From: Halodesulfovibrio aestuarii
Lineage (GTDB): Bacteria; Desulfobacterota; Desulfovibrionia; Desulfovibrionales; Desulfovibrionaceae
Length of the DNA stretch: 64,000 bases
Strand: one strand, 5' to 3'
Assembly (NCBI RefSeq): GCF_050571805.1
Contig: NZ_CP192219.1
Shown: in pieces, positions 17,342-25,326 of the stretch
Numbering within the stretch: the stretch's first letter is position 1
Layout of the letters: each line of letters starts with the position of its first letter
Position numbers and translations under genes: made by a program
Notes under the pieces: model-generated
What the model saw: only the letters and a program-made list of their open reading frames with translations
What the model was told of the DNA's origin: nothing
The model's database searches: none

Positions 17342-18487
17342 ATGGCTCACAGAAGACGTAGGAAAAGAACGGAATTATTTGCTCAGGGCAACGAAGCTGT
17401 TGCTCAAGGAGCATTATTGGCAGGATGCTCGTTTTATTCGGGGTACCCAATTACACCGTCCACAGAGATTATGGAGATTATGGCGCAACGCCTGCCCCGT
17501 ACTGAGGACGGTGTTTTTTTACAAATGGAAGATGAAATAGCCAGTATGGGGGCGGCAATCGGCGCTTCGTTAACTGGCCGTAAGGCCATGACAGCTACTT
17601 CCGGCCCGGGTTTCTCTTTGAAACAGGAACTTATCGGGTATGCGTGTATGGTTGAAGCACCACTTGTTATTGTAAACGTTATGCGTGGAGGGCCAAGTAC
17701 CGGCTTACCAACGTCTCCAGCGCAGGGTGATGTGCAGATGGCCCGATGGGGAACGCATGGGGATCATCCTATTATTGTTCTTTCGGCGTCCACTGTTCCA
17801 GAATGTCTGGAGATGACTGTTGTGGCTTTTAACATGGCAGAAAAATATCGCACACCGGTCATCCTGTTGATTGATGAAGTTACAGCGCATACCAGAGAAA
17901 AAATTACTATTCCACATGCGGACGAACTGGAAGTGCTCTCCCGTATGCAGCCTGCTGTACCACCTGAATGGTTTAAGCCGTATGCGGAAGCTGCGCGCGG
18001 TGTACCGGCAATGGCTCCAATCGGACAGGGGTATCGGTGTCATGTAACAGGGCTTACCCATGACCAGATGGGATACCCTACTTCTCGGCCGGACGAGGTC
18101 AGCGAGTTTATGACCCGGCTATTTAGAAAAATAGACAATTATTACCATGATGTTGTGTTGGTAGATGAATATTGTCTTGAAGACGCCGACTATGCGATTG
18201 TTGCGTATGGTTGTGTTGCACGTTCTGCCCACCATGCAGTGGATCAGGCCCGGGAGCGTGGGCATAAGGTTGGCCTGCTTACTTTGAAAACATTGTTCCC
18301 GTTTGCCCGGCCTGCAGTAGAAAGGCTGTGTATGCAATGTGAGCATGTTCTTGTGCCGGAAATGAATATGGGACAAATTTCCCGTGAGGTAAAACGAGTT
18401 AACAACGGGCGTTCCCGTATTCGTACATTGAACCGTGTGGATGGGCAGATTATTACTCCGTCTGAAATTCTTAAAGCTATATTGTAG
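17342..18487 (+). CDS. korA: 2-oxoacid:ferredoxin oxidoreductase alpha subunit
   Basis: Pyrimidine-binding subunit of the thiamine-diphosphate enzyme that oxidatively decarboxylates a 2-oxoacid to the acyl-CoA. The conserved YPITPSTEIME opening and the QMEDEIASMGAAIGAS and TATSGPGFSL segments are typical, as is the C-terminal transketolase-like domain (VLVPEMNMGQISREV). 381 residues, the normal length for the four-subunit form with a separate gamma chain. Adjacent korD, korB and korC support the assignment. Start ATG is set by the 2-base gap to korD. Confidence 0.9.
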   Translation: MAHRRRRKRTELFAQGNEAVAQGALLAGCSFYSGYPITPSTEIMEIMAQRLPRTEDGVFLQMEDEIASMGAAIGASLTGRKAMTATSGPGFSLKQELIGYACMVEAPLVIVNVMRGGPSTGLPTSPAQGDVQMARWGTHGDHPIIVLSASTVPECLEMTVVAFNMAEKYRTPVILLIDEVTAHTREKITIPHADELEVLSRMQPAVPPEWFKPYAEAARGVPAMAPIGQGYRCHVTGLTHDQMGYPTSRPDEVSEFMTRLFRKIDNYYHDVVLVDEYCLEDADYAIVAYGCVARSAHHAVDQARERGHKVGLLTLKTLFPFARPAVERLCMQCEHVLVPEMNMGQISREVKRVNNGRSRIRTLNRVDGQIITPSEILKAIL

Positions 18488-18494
18488 GTGTGAC

Positions 18495-19310
18495 ATGTCT
18501 GACGTTACAAAACTTATCCATGAATATCTGCGGCATAATAAAAAGTTTCCGCATGTGTTCTGCGCTGGGTGCGGGCATGGCATCGTTCTGGGCTCTCTTG
18601 TGCGTAGTGTGCATGCCTTACAGCTTCCCAAAGACAACGTAGTGATTGTTGCAGGTATTGGCTGCTCCGGCCGTATGGCTGTGTATGTCGATTTTAATAC
18701 AGTACACACTGCACATGGACGGGCTTTGACATTCGCCACCGGCATAAAAATGGCGAATCCTGAACTTCATGTAATCTGTGTCATGGGTGACGGTGATGCC
18801 CTGTCTATTGGCGGTAACCATCTTATTCATGCTGCGCGTAGAAACATCGGCGTTACCGCTCTTATTTTGAATAACCAGATTTACGGAATGACAGGTGGGC
18901 AATGTTCTCCAGCAACTCCGCAAGGTGATTTGTCTATGACATCGCCATACGGTTCACTGGAACAGCCCTTTGATACTGTAGAATTGGCAAAAGCAGCCGG
19001 AGCGAACTTTGTGGCGCGAAGTACTTCTTTTCATGCTAATCAGCTTGATTCTTTGATGCAGCAGGCGATTATGCATCCTGGATTTTCTGTTCTGGAAGCT
19101 CTAACTCCATGTCCTACGCAATATGGTCGTAAGAATAAATTCCGTAATGTTGTTGATATGTATACCTGGTTGAAGAAAAACACTGTTAAAGTTGAAAAGC
19201 TAAAGGAAGGTGATACCAGAATTCCTACAGGCGTTTTCCAGATGCTTGATCGACCGGGGCTTGAAGAGCGTTATAGTGAACTGCGTCGTTCCTTGCGGCC
19301 AGAGGAGTAA
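18495..19310 (+). CDS. korB: 2-oxoacid:ferredoxin oxidoreductase beta subunit (thiamine diphosphate binding)
   Basis: Binds the diphosphate of thiamine diphosphate. FCAGCGHGI, then GIGCSGR and the metal-binding GDGDALSIGGNH ... NNQIYGMTGGQ are the family signatures. The 271-residue form starts at ATG 18495, 8 bases after korA; upstream in-frame ATGs lie inside korA. It would form the catalytic core with KorA and draw electrons through a cluster to KorD. Confidence 0.9.
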   Translation: MSDVTKLIHEYLRHNKKFPHVFCAGCGHGIVLGSLVRSVHALQLPKDNVVIVAGIGCSGRMAVYVDFNTVHTAHGRALTFATGIKMANPELHVICVMGDGDALSIGGNHLIHAARRNIGVTALILNNQIYGMTGGQCSPATPQGDLSMTSPYGSLEQPFDTVELAKAAGANFVARSTSFHANQLDSLMQQAIMHPGFSVLEALTPCPTQYGRKNKFRNVVDMYTWLKKNTVKVEKLKEGDTRIPTGVFQMLDRPGLEERYSELRRSLRPEE

Positions 19311-19315
19311 GTCAC

Positions 19316-19942
19316 ATGAAAGAGCTACAGCAGATAGAGCGTTTTGAGATTCGTCTGTCTGGCACTGGTGGGCAGGGGCTTATCACGCTTGGCCGTGTGC
19401 TTGGTCATTCTTTGGCGCTTGGACATGGGTATAATGTTACGCAAACGCAAAGTTACGGGCCGGAAGCCCGTGGTGGTTCGAGTAGAGCGGATGTTGTTGT
19501 AAGCAGTTCCGAAATTAGTTTTCCTAAAACTGAGAATCTTGATTTGCTTGTGGCATTGTCACAGCCTGCGTGTAATGCATATTACCGTTTCCTGAAACGT
19601 GGTGGTGTGTTGTTGGTTGATTCGGAGCTCGTGCAGCATGCACCGACAAACCAGTTTGTCGGTTTGCCTTTTACAAAACTTGCCAAAGAGAAAATTGGTA
19701 ACGAACTGACATTAAACACAATAGTTCTCGGTACTGTAACACACTTGCTTTCGTTTGCAGAACCGAGGATTGTTCGAAAGTCTTTGGAGGAAACGTTACC
19801 TCCAAAAATTTTAGGACTAAATTTAAAGGCATTTAACCTTGGACTACGTGAGGCAAAACGTCAGTTGGGGGAAGCGCCTCAGATATGGCAGACGGCGGCA
19901 GAAAAGAGTGCAGAGGAAGAGATGGAAGGGTTTGAGGATTAG
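19316..19942 (+). CDS. korC: 2-oxoacid:ferredoxin oxidoreductase gamma subunit
   Basis: The 208-residue gamma chain has the opening RLSGTGGQGLITLGRVL and the QSYGPEARGGSSRADVV motif that define the family. It starts 6 bases after korB. The C-terminus is a charged helix (AAEKSAEEEMEGFED). It is last of the four subunit genes; a small gene follows after 75 bases. Confidence 0.9.
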   Translation: MKELQQIERFEIRLSGTGGQGLITLGRVLGHSLALGHGYNVTQTQSYGPEARGGSSRADVVVSSSEISFPKTENLDLLVALSQPACNAYYRFLKRGGVLLVDSELVQHAPTNQFVGLPFTKLAKEKIGNELTLNTIVLGTVTHLLSFAEPRIVRKSLEETLPPKILGLNLKAFNLGLREAKRQLGEAPQIWQTAAEKSAEEEMEGFED

Positions 19943-20017
19943 ATCCGTTGTATTTCCTTGCACCGGATCCGATAGCGTAGTACCCAAGCTCAATATTTCT
20001 AGATTACGAGGAGTAGC

Positions 20018-20308
20018 ATGAGCAGTACAATTGAAGAACTCACGATTAACTATGAAGAGGGTGACCTCCTTGTTGTAAAAGAACTGGATAAAGAGGTTCT
20101 TACAAAAGGTGCATGGACTACCATCATTTTCCGTTATCAGCAGTGGGACAATAAGAAAGAGGACTATGGACCAGAGAAATATACAATTCGTCGTTACCGT
20201 AAAATGAACGGTGAATATCGCGCTCAGTCCAAGTTTAATATTTCCAGCCCGGATCAGGCTAGAAAGATTATCGCGGCATTGACAAAATGGGTTGACGACG
20301 TTGAATAG
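20018..20308 (+). CDS. Small hypothetical protein downstream of korDABC
   Basis: I do not recognise this 96-residue protein. It is soluble, mixed charge, with an N-terminal beta-rich half (LTINYEEGDLLVVKELDKEV, AWTTIIFRYQQWDNKKEDYG) and a C-terminal helical stretch (SPDQARKIIAALTKWVDD). It has an ACGAGGAG ribosome binding site and ends just before a very strong palindromic terminator, so it is probably co-transcribed with kor. A role tied to the oxidoreductase is only a guess from position. Confidence 0.7.
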   Translation: MSSTIEELTINYEEGDLLVVKELDKEVLTKGAWTTIIFRYQQWDNKKEDYGPEKYTIRRYRKMNGEYRAQSKFNISSPDQARKIIAALTKWVDDVE

Positions 20309-20320
20309 TCCCGAGTCGTT

Positions 20321-20380
20321 CAATGTAAATAAAAAGTCCCTGTAGATTATTAAATCTACAGGGACTTTTTATTTACATTG
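20321..20380. terminator. 60-bp near-perfect palindrome acting as terminator
   Basis: Two perfect 28-bp arms, beginning CAATGTAAATAAAAAGTCCC, flank a 4-base loop. The core GTCCCTGTAGAT / ATCTACAGGGAC is flanked by A- and T-runs, so it can terminate on both strands. The arms are far longer than needed for termination. Confidence 0.85.
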
Positions 20381-20422
20381 AAGTTCCTGAAGATTTATGA
20401 AAAAAAAGAGTTGTTTTAAAAA

Positions 20423-20438
20423 ATGAATACTAATTCAT
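20423..20438. promoter_or_regulatory. Candidate TetR operator
   Basis: ATGAAT-ACTA-ATTCAT is a 16-bp dyad 19 bases before the repressor start, the position expected for autoregulation of a TetR-RND operon. Confidence 0.5.
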
Positions 20439-20456
20439 AGAATGAATGAGGAATAT

Positions 20457-21074
20457 ATGAGTACGAGTTCCCCCCCGTTGTCCCGTAAAGAACGTGAGAA
20501 AGAGCGACATAGAAAAGAAATTATGAATGCGGCCATGCGTCTGTTTGCAGAACAGGGGTATCATTCTGTTTCTATGCAGGAAATAGCGTCAGAGGCAGAG
20601 TTCGCAATAGGTACTCTCTATAAGTTTTTTTCGAGTAAGCGGGAATTATTCAGGGAAATTATGATCGGTGTAATTGACGATATTACAAGCGAGTTACGTC
20701 CGATTTTTCAAAGTGACGCGGAACCGTTGACTGTTATTGGAAGTTTTTTACAGGCACGGCGCGCAGCTTTTAAGAAGCGGTACGAGTATATCAGGCTGTA
20801 CAATATTGTCGGAAATGGATTTGGCTCATCAGGCGATGAGGTTGTAGACGCTATGATTGCTGAGCGTAGCAAAGAGGTTGAGGAAAATTTAAAAATTCAG
20901 TTCAGTAGAGGGATAGAATCGGGACTATTTAAGCCGGTAAATGTGGAAGTGCTTGCGCGACTGTTTGAAGATTTTTGTCAGACTATCGTCCGTAGTGAAG
21001 CTAGAAGGGGAGAGCTTGACGACGAGACGATTGCTTCTATCAAGGATCTATTTCTTAATGGTATATTAGCTTAG
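20457..21074 (+). CDS. TetR/AcrR-family transcriptional repressor
   Basis: The 205-residue protein has an N-terminal TetR HTH (IMNAAMRLFAEQGYHSVSMQ, EIASEAEFAIGTLYKFFSSK) followed by an all-helical ligand-binding domain. It begins the efflux operon: the adaptor gene starts 13 bases later. I use ATG 20457 because TGAGGA lies just upstream; an ATG at 20442 would add five residues. It probably represses itself and the pump through the dyad at 20423-20438 and is released by a pump substrate. Confidence 0.85.
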   Translation: MSTSSPPLSRKEREKERHRKEIMNAAMRLFAEQGYHSVSMQEIASEAEFAIGTLYKFFSSKRELFREIMIGVIDDITSELRPIFQSDAEPLTVIGSFLQARRAAFKKRYEYIRLYNIVGNGFGSSGDEVVDAMIAERSKEVEENLKIQFSRGIESGLFKPVNVEVLARLFEDFCQTIVRSEARRGELDDETIASIKDLFLNGILA

Positions 21075-21086
21075 TAGGGTGTTCTT

Positions 21087-22172
21087 ATGGTTCGAAAAAT
21101 TGTGCTTATTGCTTTGTGTCTGCTGCCGCTTCTGGTGGGATGTAAGGAAGAGAAGGTTGCCAACGTTATTCGCCCCGTAAAAGCAATGAAGGTTGAACCT
21201 GCAGGTCAAGTTGCAACTCGAGTTTTTCCGGGCAAAGTGGAGGCGACTTCAGAAGTTGCCTTGGCATTTCGCGTGGGCGGTCAACTCATAAATTACCCTG
21301 TAGCTATGGGGCAGTATGTAAAAAAAGGTGATTTAATTGCTGCTCTTGATACGGTAGATTTCAAAATTCAGGTTCGCGGACTCGAGGCTCAGCTGTTTGG
21401 TGCGAAAGCAGCACTTAAAGAAGCGCAGCTTGGTTACCAGCGTTATCATACTCTTTTTGCAGAAGATAACGCCGCGAAGGCCTCTTTTGATCAGGCAGAG
21501 GCGGCGTTCAAGACTGCACAAGCTAAGGTGAAATCTCTTAAGGAACAGTTGAATAAGGCAAAGACAGACCTTGGCTATGCTTCGCTTAAAGCCCCGTTTA
21601 GCGGATACATTTCAGCGAAATACATGGATAATTATCAAACCATAACAGCTGGACAACCTGTCGTAAAATTACAGGATATTGAAAAACTTGAGGTTACCGT
21701 AGGGCTTCCGGACAACCTTATTATTCGTCAGAAAGATTTACAGAACATAACTGTGGAACTTGAAGCGTTTCCTGGTAAGCAGATAAAAGCCAATGTGAAA
21801 GAACTTGGATTTGATGTAGAACCGGAGACTCGAACTTATCCGTTGACTGTTCAATTCAGCCGCCCGAAAGACATAAGCTTTTACCCTGGAATGGCTGCAA
21901 ATGTAACGTTGCATTTTGCTGGGACTAAAGTCACCGCTCATTACATTCTTCCAGAAACTGCAGTTGTGGCAAATGCAGAAGGACAGTCTGCAGTATGGGT
22001 GTATGATGACGTGTCCTCATCAGTTGAACGCCGTTCAGTCGCAATCGGTCAGATGTTTTCTAACGGTGTGGAAGTTGTTGACGGACTTAAGCAAGGTGAA
22101 TGGGTTGTTATTGCCGGTGCCCATTACTTGTCCGCTGGTCAGAAAGTTCGTTTGCTTAACTCCGGTAAGTAG
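21087..22172 (+). CDS. RND efflux periplasmic adaptor lipoprotein (membrane fusion protein)
   Basis: The adaptor links the inner-membrane RND pump to an outer-membrane channel. A lipoprotein signal peptide ends in LLVG-Cys19. It is followed by a barrel-sandwich hybrid segment (FRVGGQLINYPVAMGQYVKK), a coiled-coil hairpin at about 95-160 (AKAALKEAQLGYQRYHTLFA, FDQAEAAFKTAQAKVKSLKE) and a beta-barrel domain. 361 residues, normal for the family. It lies 10 bases before the pump gene. No outer-membrane factor gene follows in this operon, so a shared TolC-like channel is likely. Confidence 0.88.
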   Translation: MVRKIVLIALCLLPLLVGCKEEKVANVIRPVKAMKVEPAGQVATRVFPGKVEATSEVALAFRVGGQLINYPVAMGQYVKKGDLIAALDTVDFKIQVRGLEAQLFGAKAALKEAQLGYQRYHTLFAEDNAAKASFDQAEAAFKTAQAKVKSLKEQLNKAKTDLGYASLKAPFSGYISAKYMDNYQTITAGQPVVKLQDIEKLEVTVGLPDNLIIRQKDLQNITVELEAFPGKQIKANVKELGFDVEPETRTYPLTVQFSRPKDISFYPGMAANVTLHFAGTKVTAHYILPETAVVANAEGQSAVWVYDDVSSSVERRSVAIGQMFSNGVEVVDGLKQGEWVVIAGAHYLSAGQKVRLLNSGK

Positions 22173-22182
22173 GTAAGAAGCA

Positions 22183-25100
22183 ATGAACTTAGCAGAATTA
22201 TCTATCAAAAAGCGTGCAATAACTCAGTTTATTGTTTTGCTTCTTTTTGCTGCCGGTGCGTTTTCCTATTTTAAAATGGGAAAACTTGAAGATCCGGAAT
22301 TTACGCTTAAAACAGCCATTGTTGTCACCCAGTATGCCGGTGCCAGTACTATTCAGGTTGAAGAAGAAGTTACTGATGTGCTTGAAACCGCAATCCAGCA
22401 GATGGAAAGTTTGAAGCATGTCCGCTCTATGTCGCGTCCGGGACTATCCGTTGTATGGGTGGATATTCAGGAGAGTAAGCACGCTCAAGAGCTGCCCCAA
22501 ATTTGGGACGACTTGCGTAAAAAAATGCGTGATGTCGCTCCGTCGCTTCCTCCAGGGGTAAACCCTTCTATTATCCGTGATGATTTTGGCGATGTGTATG
22601 GTGTCTTTCTTACTGTTACCAGTGACGGTTTTTCGTACGCAGAACTGAAAGATCAGGTCGATGAGCTTCGTAAAGAACTTTTGTTGGTAAAGAATGTCGC
22701 AAAAGTTGAAATTTGGGGAGCGCAGCAGGAATGCATTTATGTTGATATTTCAAACAGTTCTCTTTCAGAACGTGGCATACCTCCCGCAGCAGTGTTTAAT
22801 GCTCTGGACAAGCAGAACATTGTTGTTGATTCGGGTAATATAAACCTAGGACGAGAGCGGGTACGCCTTGCTGTAAACGGTGAGTTTAATAGCGTAGAGG
22901 CTGTTGGAAACTTGATCGTCAGTCACGGTGCTTCAGATAAGATGGTGTTTCTGCGTGACATCGCAAATATACGCAAGGGATACGTGGAACCTGTTTCCAA
23001 GCAGATGCGCTTTAACGGGAAACCTTCTTTAGGCATTGCTGCTTCAACAGTTTCAGGCGGTAATGTTATTGAAATGGGTGAGGCTGTTAAGGCGCGCATC
23101 GAAGAGCTTAAAGAGTTCTTGCCAATCGGTATGGAAATTTCTGTCGTAGCAATGCAGTCAGACCTTGTGCAAAAATCCATTGATGAGTTCATGCTTAATC
23201 TCGGTGCTGCACTGCTTATTGTTGTCGCGTTATTGTTCGCCTTCATGGGGATGCGAAGTGGTCTGCTTATCGGGCTGGGATTGTTGCTGACCATTGCAAC
23301 AACTTTTCTCATTATGCGGGGGCTTCATGTTGACTTGCAGCGTATTTCGTTAGGTGCGTTGATTATTGCACTGGGGATGCTTGTCGATAACGCGATTGTT
23401 GTGACTGAGAGTATGTTGATTAAGTTACAGCTTGGTAAAGACAGAATGCAGGCTGCAAAAGAGACGTATTCAGAAACTGCATGGCCTTTGCTTGGTGCAA
23501 CAATAGTTGCTGCGCTGGCGTTTTTGCCGGTTTATCTTGCAGACAATAATACGGGTGAGTTCTGTGAATCTCTGTTCGTTGTAGTTGGAGTTTCATTGCT
23601 GGTAAGCTGGGTGCTTGCCATGACTGTATCTGTATTGTGGTGCTATATTGGTCTTAAAGTACCTGCAAACATGCAAGGAAAAGATCCGTATGCCGGTGTT
23701 TTCTTTACTATTTATAAGAAGATTCTTGATTTTTGTATTCGTTTTCGATGGGTTACGCTTGCGGTTATGGGAATCTTGCTTGTCACCGCAATTGTTAACT
23801 TTAAGTACGTGGATAAAACATTTTTTCCAGAATCTCGTCGTCCTCAGCTTATTGTAGACTACTGGTTGCCGGAAGGGACAAATGTTGAAGTGGTTTCCGA
23901 TGACTTGCGAAAGTTGGAGAAAACACTTTTGGATTATCCGACAATTAACGATGTGGCTTCCTTTATTGGTGGAGGTGGAACACGTTTCTATCTTTCACTG
24001 GAACCGGAATTCATGAACTCGTCCTATGGTCAGTTGATTCTCAACGTAAACCATGCAGAAAATCTTGATGAAACTATAGATTTTGTTCAAAAACAACTTG
24101 ATGAAAAATTCTTGTATGCCGAGCCGCGAGTGCGCAGGTTTCCACTCGGTGCTGCCGCTAAGTTTAAAGTTGAAGCACGGTTCAGAGGCCCGGATAGAAC
24201 AGTGTTGCACACGCTTGCAGAGCAGGCAAAATCTATTATGCGGGCTGAACCTACAGCGAAATATGTGCGGGATGATTGGCGCCAGCCTGTAAAAGTTATT
24301 GAGGCTGAATACTCGCAGGCTCGTGGGTTGCGTGTCGGTGTTACCCGGGAAGATGTTGCGTTGGCTATGAAGCGTGGCTATGACGGTGTGCCGATGGGCG
24401 TCTTTCGTGAAGGAAACAAGTTACTTCCGATTATTTTACGTCCACCGGAAAATGAACGTCACCGTGTGGAAGATATGCGCATGCTTCAGGTGTACAATAT
24501 GAATTCCACGCAAGGGGTTCCTATGGGACAGCTTGTGTCTGACGTGACGACGAAGTGGGAAGAATCCACCATCCGCAGAAGGGATCATCAACGCACAATT
24601 ACTGTGCAATGTGATCCGCGGGTTGGAACTGCGGAAACCTTACGGCGTAAAATAAAACCGGCGATCGAATCCCTTACCTTGCCTGCAGGCTATACGCTTG
24701 AATGGGGCGGCGACTGGGACAAATCGAATGAGTCTCGTTTCTATGTTGCAAAGGGACTGCCTGTTACGTTTCTTGCCATGGCTCTTGTGGTTGTTATGCT
24801 GTTTAATGCATACCGTCAGCCGCTGATTATCGCGCTTACTGTTCCGCTTTCTATTATCGGTGTAACAAGCGGCTTGTTGCTCACACGGCAGCCTTTTGGT
24901 TTTCTTGCCTTGCTCGGTTTTCTGTCGTTGTCCGGCATGTTAATTAAAAACGCAGTTATTCTGATTGATCAGATTGATGTTGAGATTGCAGACGGAAAAG
25001 AGCCATATATGGCTGTGCTGGAGTCATCTGTAAGTCGTATTAGACCGGTGTTAATGGCAGCTATGTCTACGGTGCTTGGAATGCTTCCACTTGTTATTGA

Positions 25101-25227
25101 TAGATTCTGGGCCTCGATGGCTGTGACGATATGCTTCGGATTGACCTTCGCAACAGTGCTTACATTAATTATTGTGCCAGTACTGTATACTATCTTTTTT
25201 AGGATCAAGCGAATTTCACAGCCTTAG
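22183..25227 (+). CDS. RND-family efflux transporter, inner-membrane pump
   Basis: Proton-driven drug or metabolite exporter of the AcrB type. 1014 residues, with an N-terminal transmembrane segment after a short cytoplasmic start (LAELSIKKRAITQFIVLLLF), two large periplasmic loops and two bundles of transmembrane helices. The proton-relay region of TM4 reads LGALIIALGMLVDNAIVVTE and contains the expected Asp. The second half has LLALGFLSLSGMLIKNAVIL-type symmetry. Its substrate cannot be told from the sequence. Confidence 0.9.
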   Translation: MNLAELSIKKRAITQFIVLLLFAAGAFSYFKMGKLEDPEFTLKTAIVVTQYAGASTIQVEEEVTDVLETAIQQMESLKHVRSMSRPGLSVVWVDIQESKHAQELPQIWDDLRKKMRDVAPSLPPGVNPSIIRDDFGDVYGVFLTVTSDGFSYAELKDQVDELRKELLLVKNVAKVEIWGAQQECIYVDISNSSLSERGIPPAAVFNALDKQNIVVDSGNINLGRERVRLAVNGEFNSVEAVGNLIVSHGASDKMVFLRDIANIRKGYVEPVSKQMRFNGKPSLGIAASTVSGGNVIEMGEAVKARIEELKEFLPIGMEISVVAMQSDLVQKSIDEFMLNLGAALLIVVALLFAFMGMRSGLLIGLGLLLTIATTFLIMRGLHVDLQRISLGALIIALGMLVDNAIVVTESMLIKLQLGKDRMQAAKETYSETAWPLLGATIVAALAFLPVYLADNNTGEFCESLFVVVGVSLLVSWVLAMTVSVLWCYIGLKVPANMQGKDPYAGVFFTIYKKILDFCIRFRWVTLAVMGILLVTAIVNFKYVDKTFFPESRRPQLIVDYWLPEGTNVEVVSDDLRKLEKTLLDYPTINDVASFIGGGGTRFYLSLEPEFMNSSYGQLILNVNHAENLDETIDFVQKQLDEKFLYAEPRVRRFPLGAAAKFKVEARFRGPDRTVLHTLAEQAKSIMRAEPTAKYVRDDWRQPVKVIEAEYSQARGLRVGVTREDVALAMKRGYDGVPMGVFREGNKLLPIILRPPENERHRVEDMRMLQVYNMNSTQGVPMGQLVSDVTTKWEESTIRRRDHQRTITVQCDPRVGTAETLRRKIKPAIESLTLPAGYTLEWGGDWDKSNESRFYVAKGLPVTFLAMALVVVMLFNAYRQPLIIALTVPLSIIGVTSGLLLTRQPFGFLALLGFLSLSGMLIKNAVILIDQIDVEIADGKEPYMAVLESSVSRIRPVLMAAMSTVLGMLPLVIDRFWASMAVTICFGLTFATVLTLIIVPVLYTIFFRIKRISQP

Positions 25228-25262
25228 AAGTGCTTCCCCCGTCGGTTATACCTAATAGAACG

Positions 25263-25299
25263 AAAAAAAAAGCCGCTCATATTTATGAGCGGCTTTTTT
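25263..25299. terminator. Bidirectional terminator between the RND operon and the fak-like gene
   Basis: AAAAAAGCCGCTCATA / TATGAGCGGCTTTTTT with a short loop. A-run and T-run on the two sides allow use by both convergent genes. Confidence 0.92.
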
Positions 25300-25326
25300 G
25301 GAGTGTGTTTTATCTAAATTTTGCAA

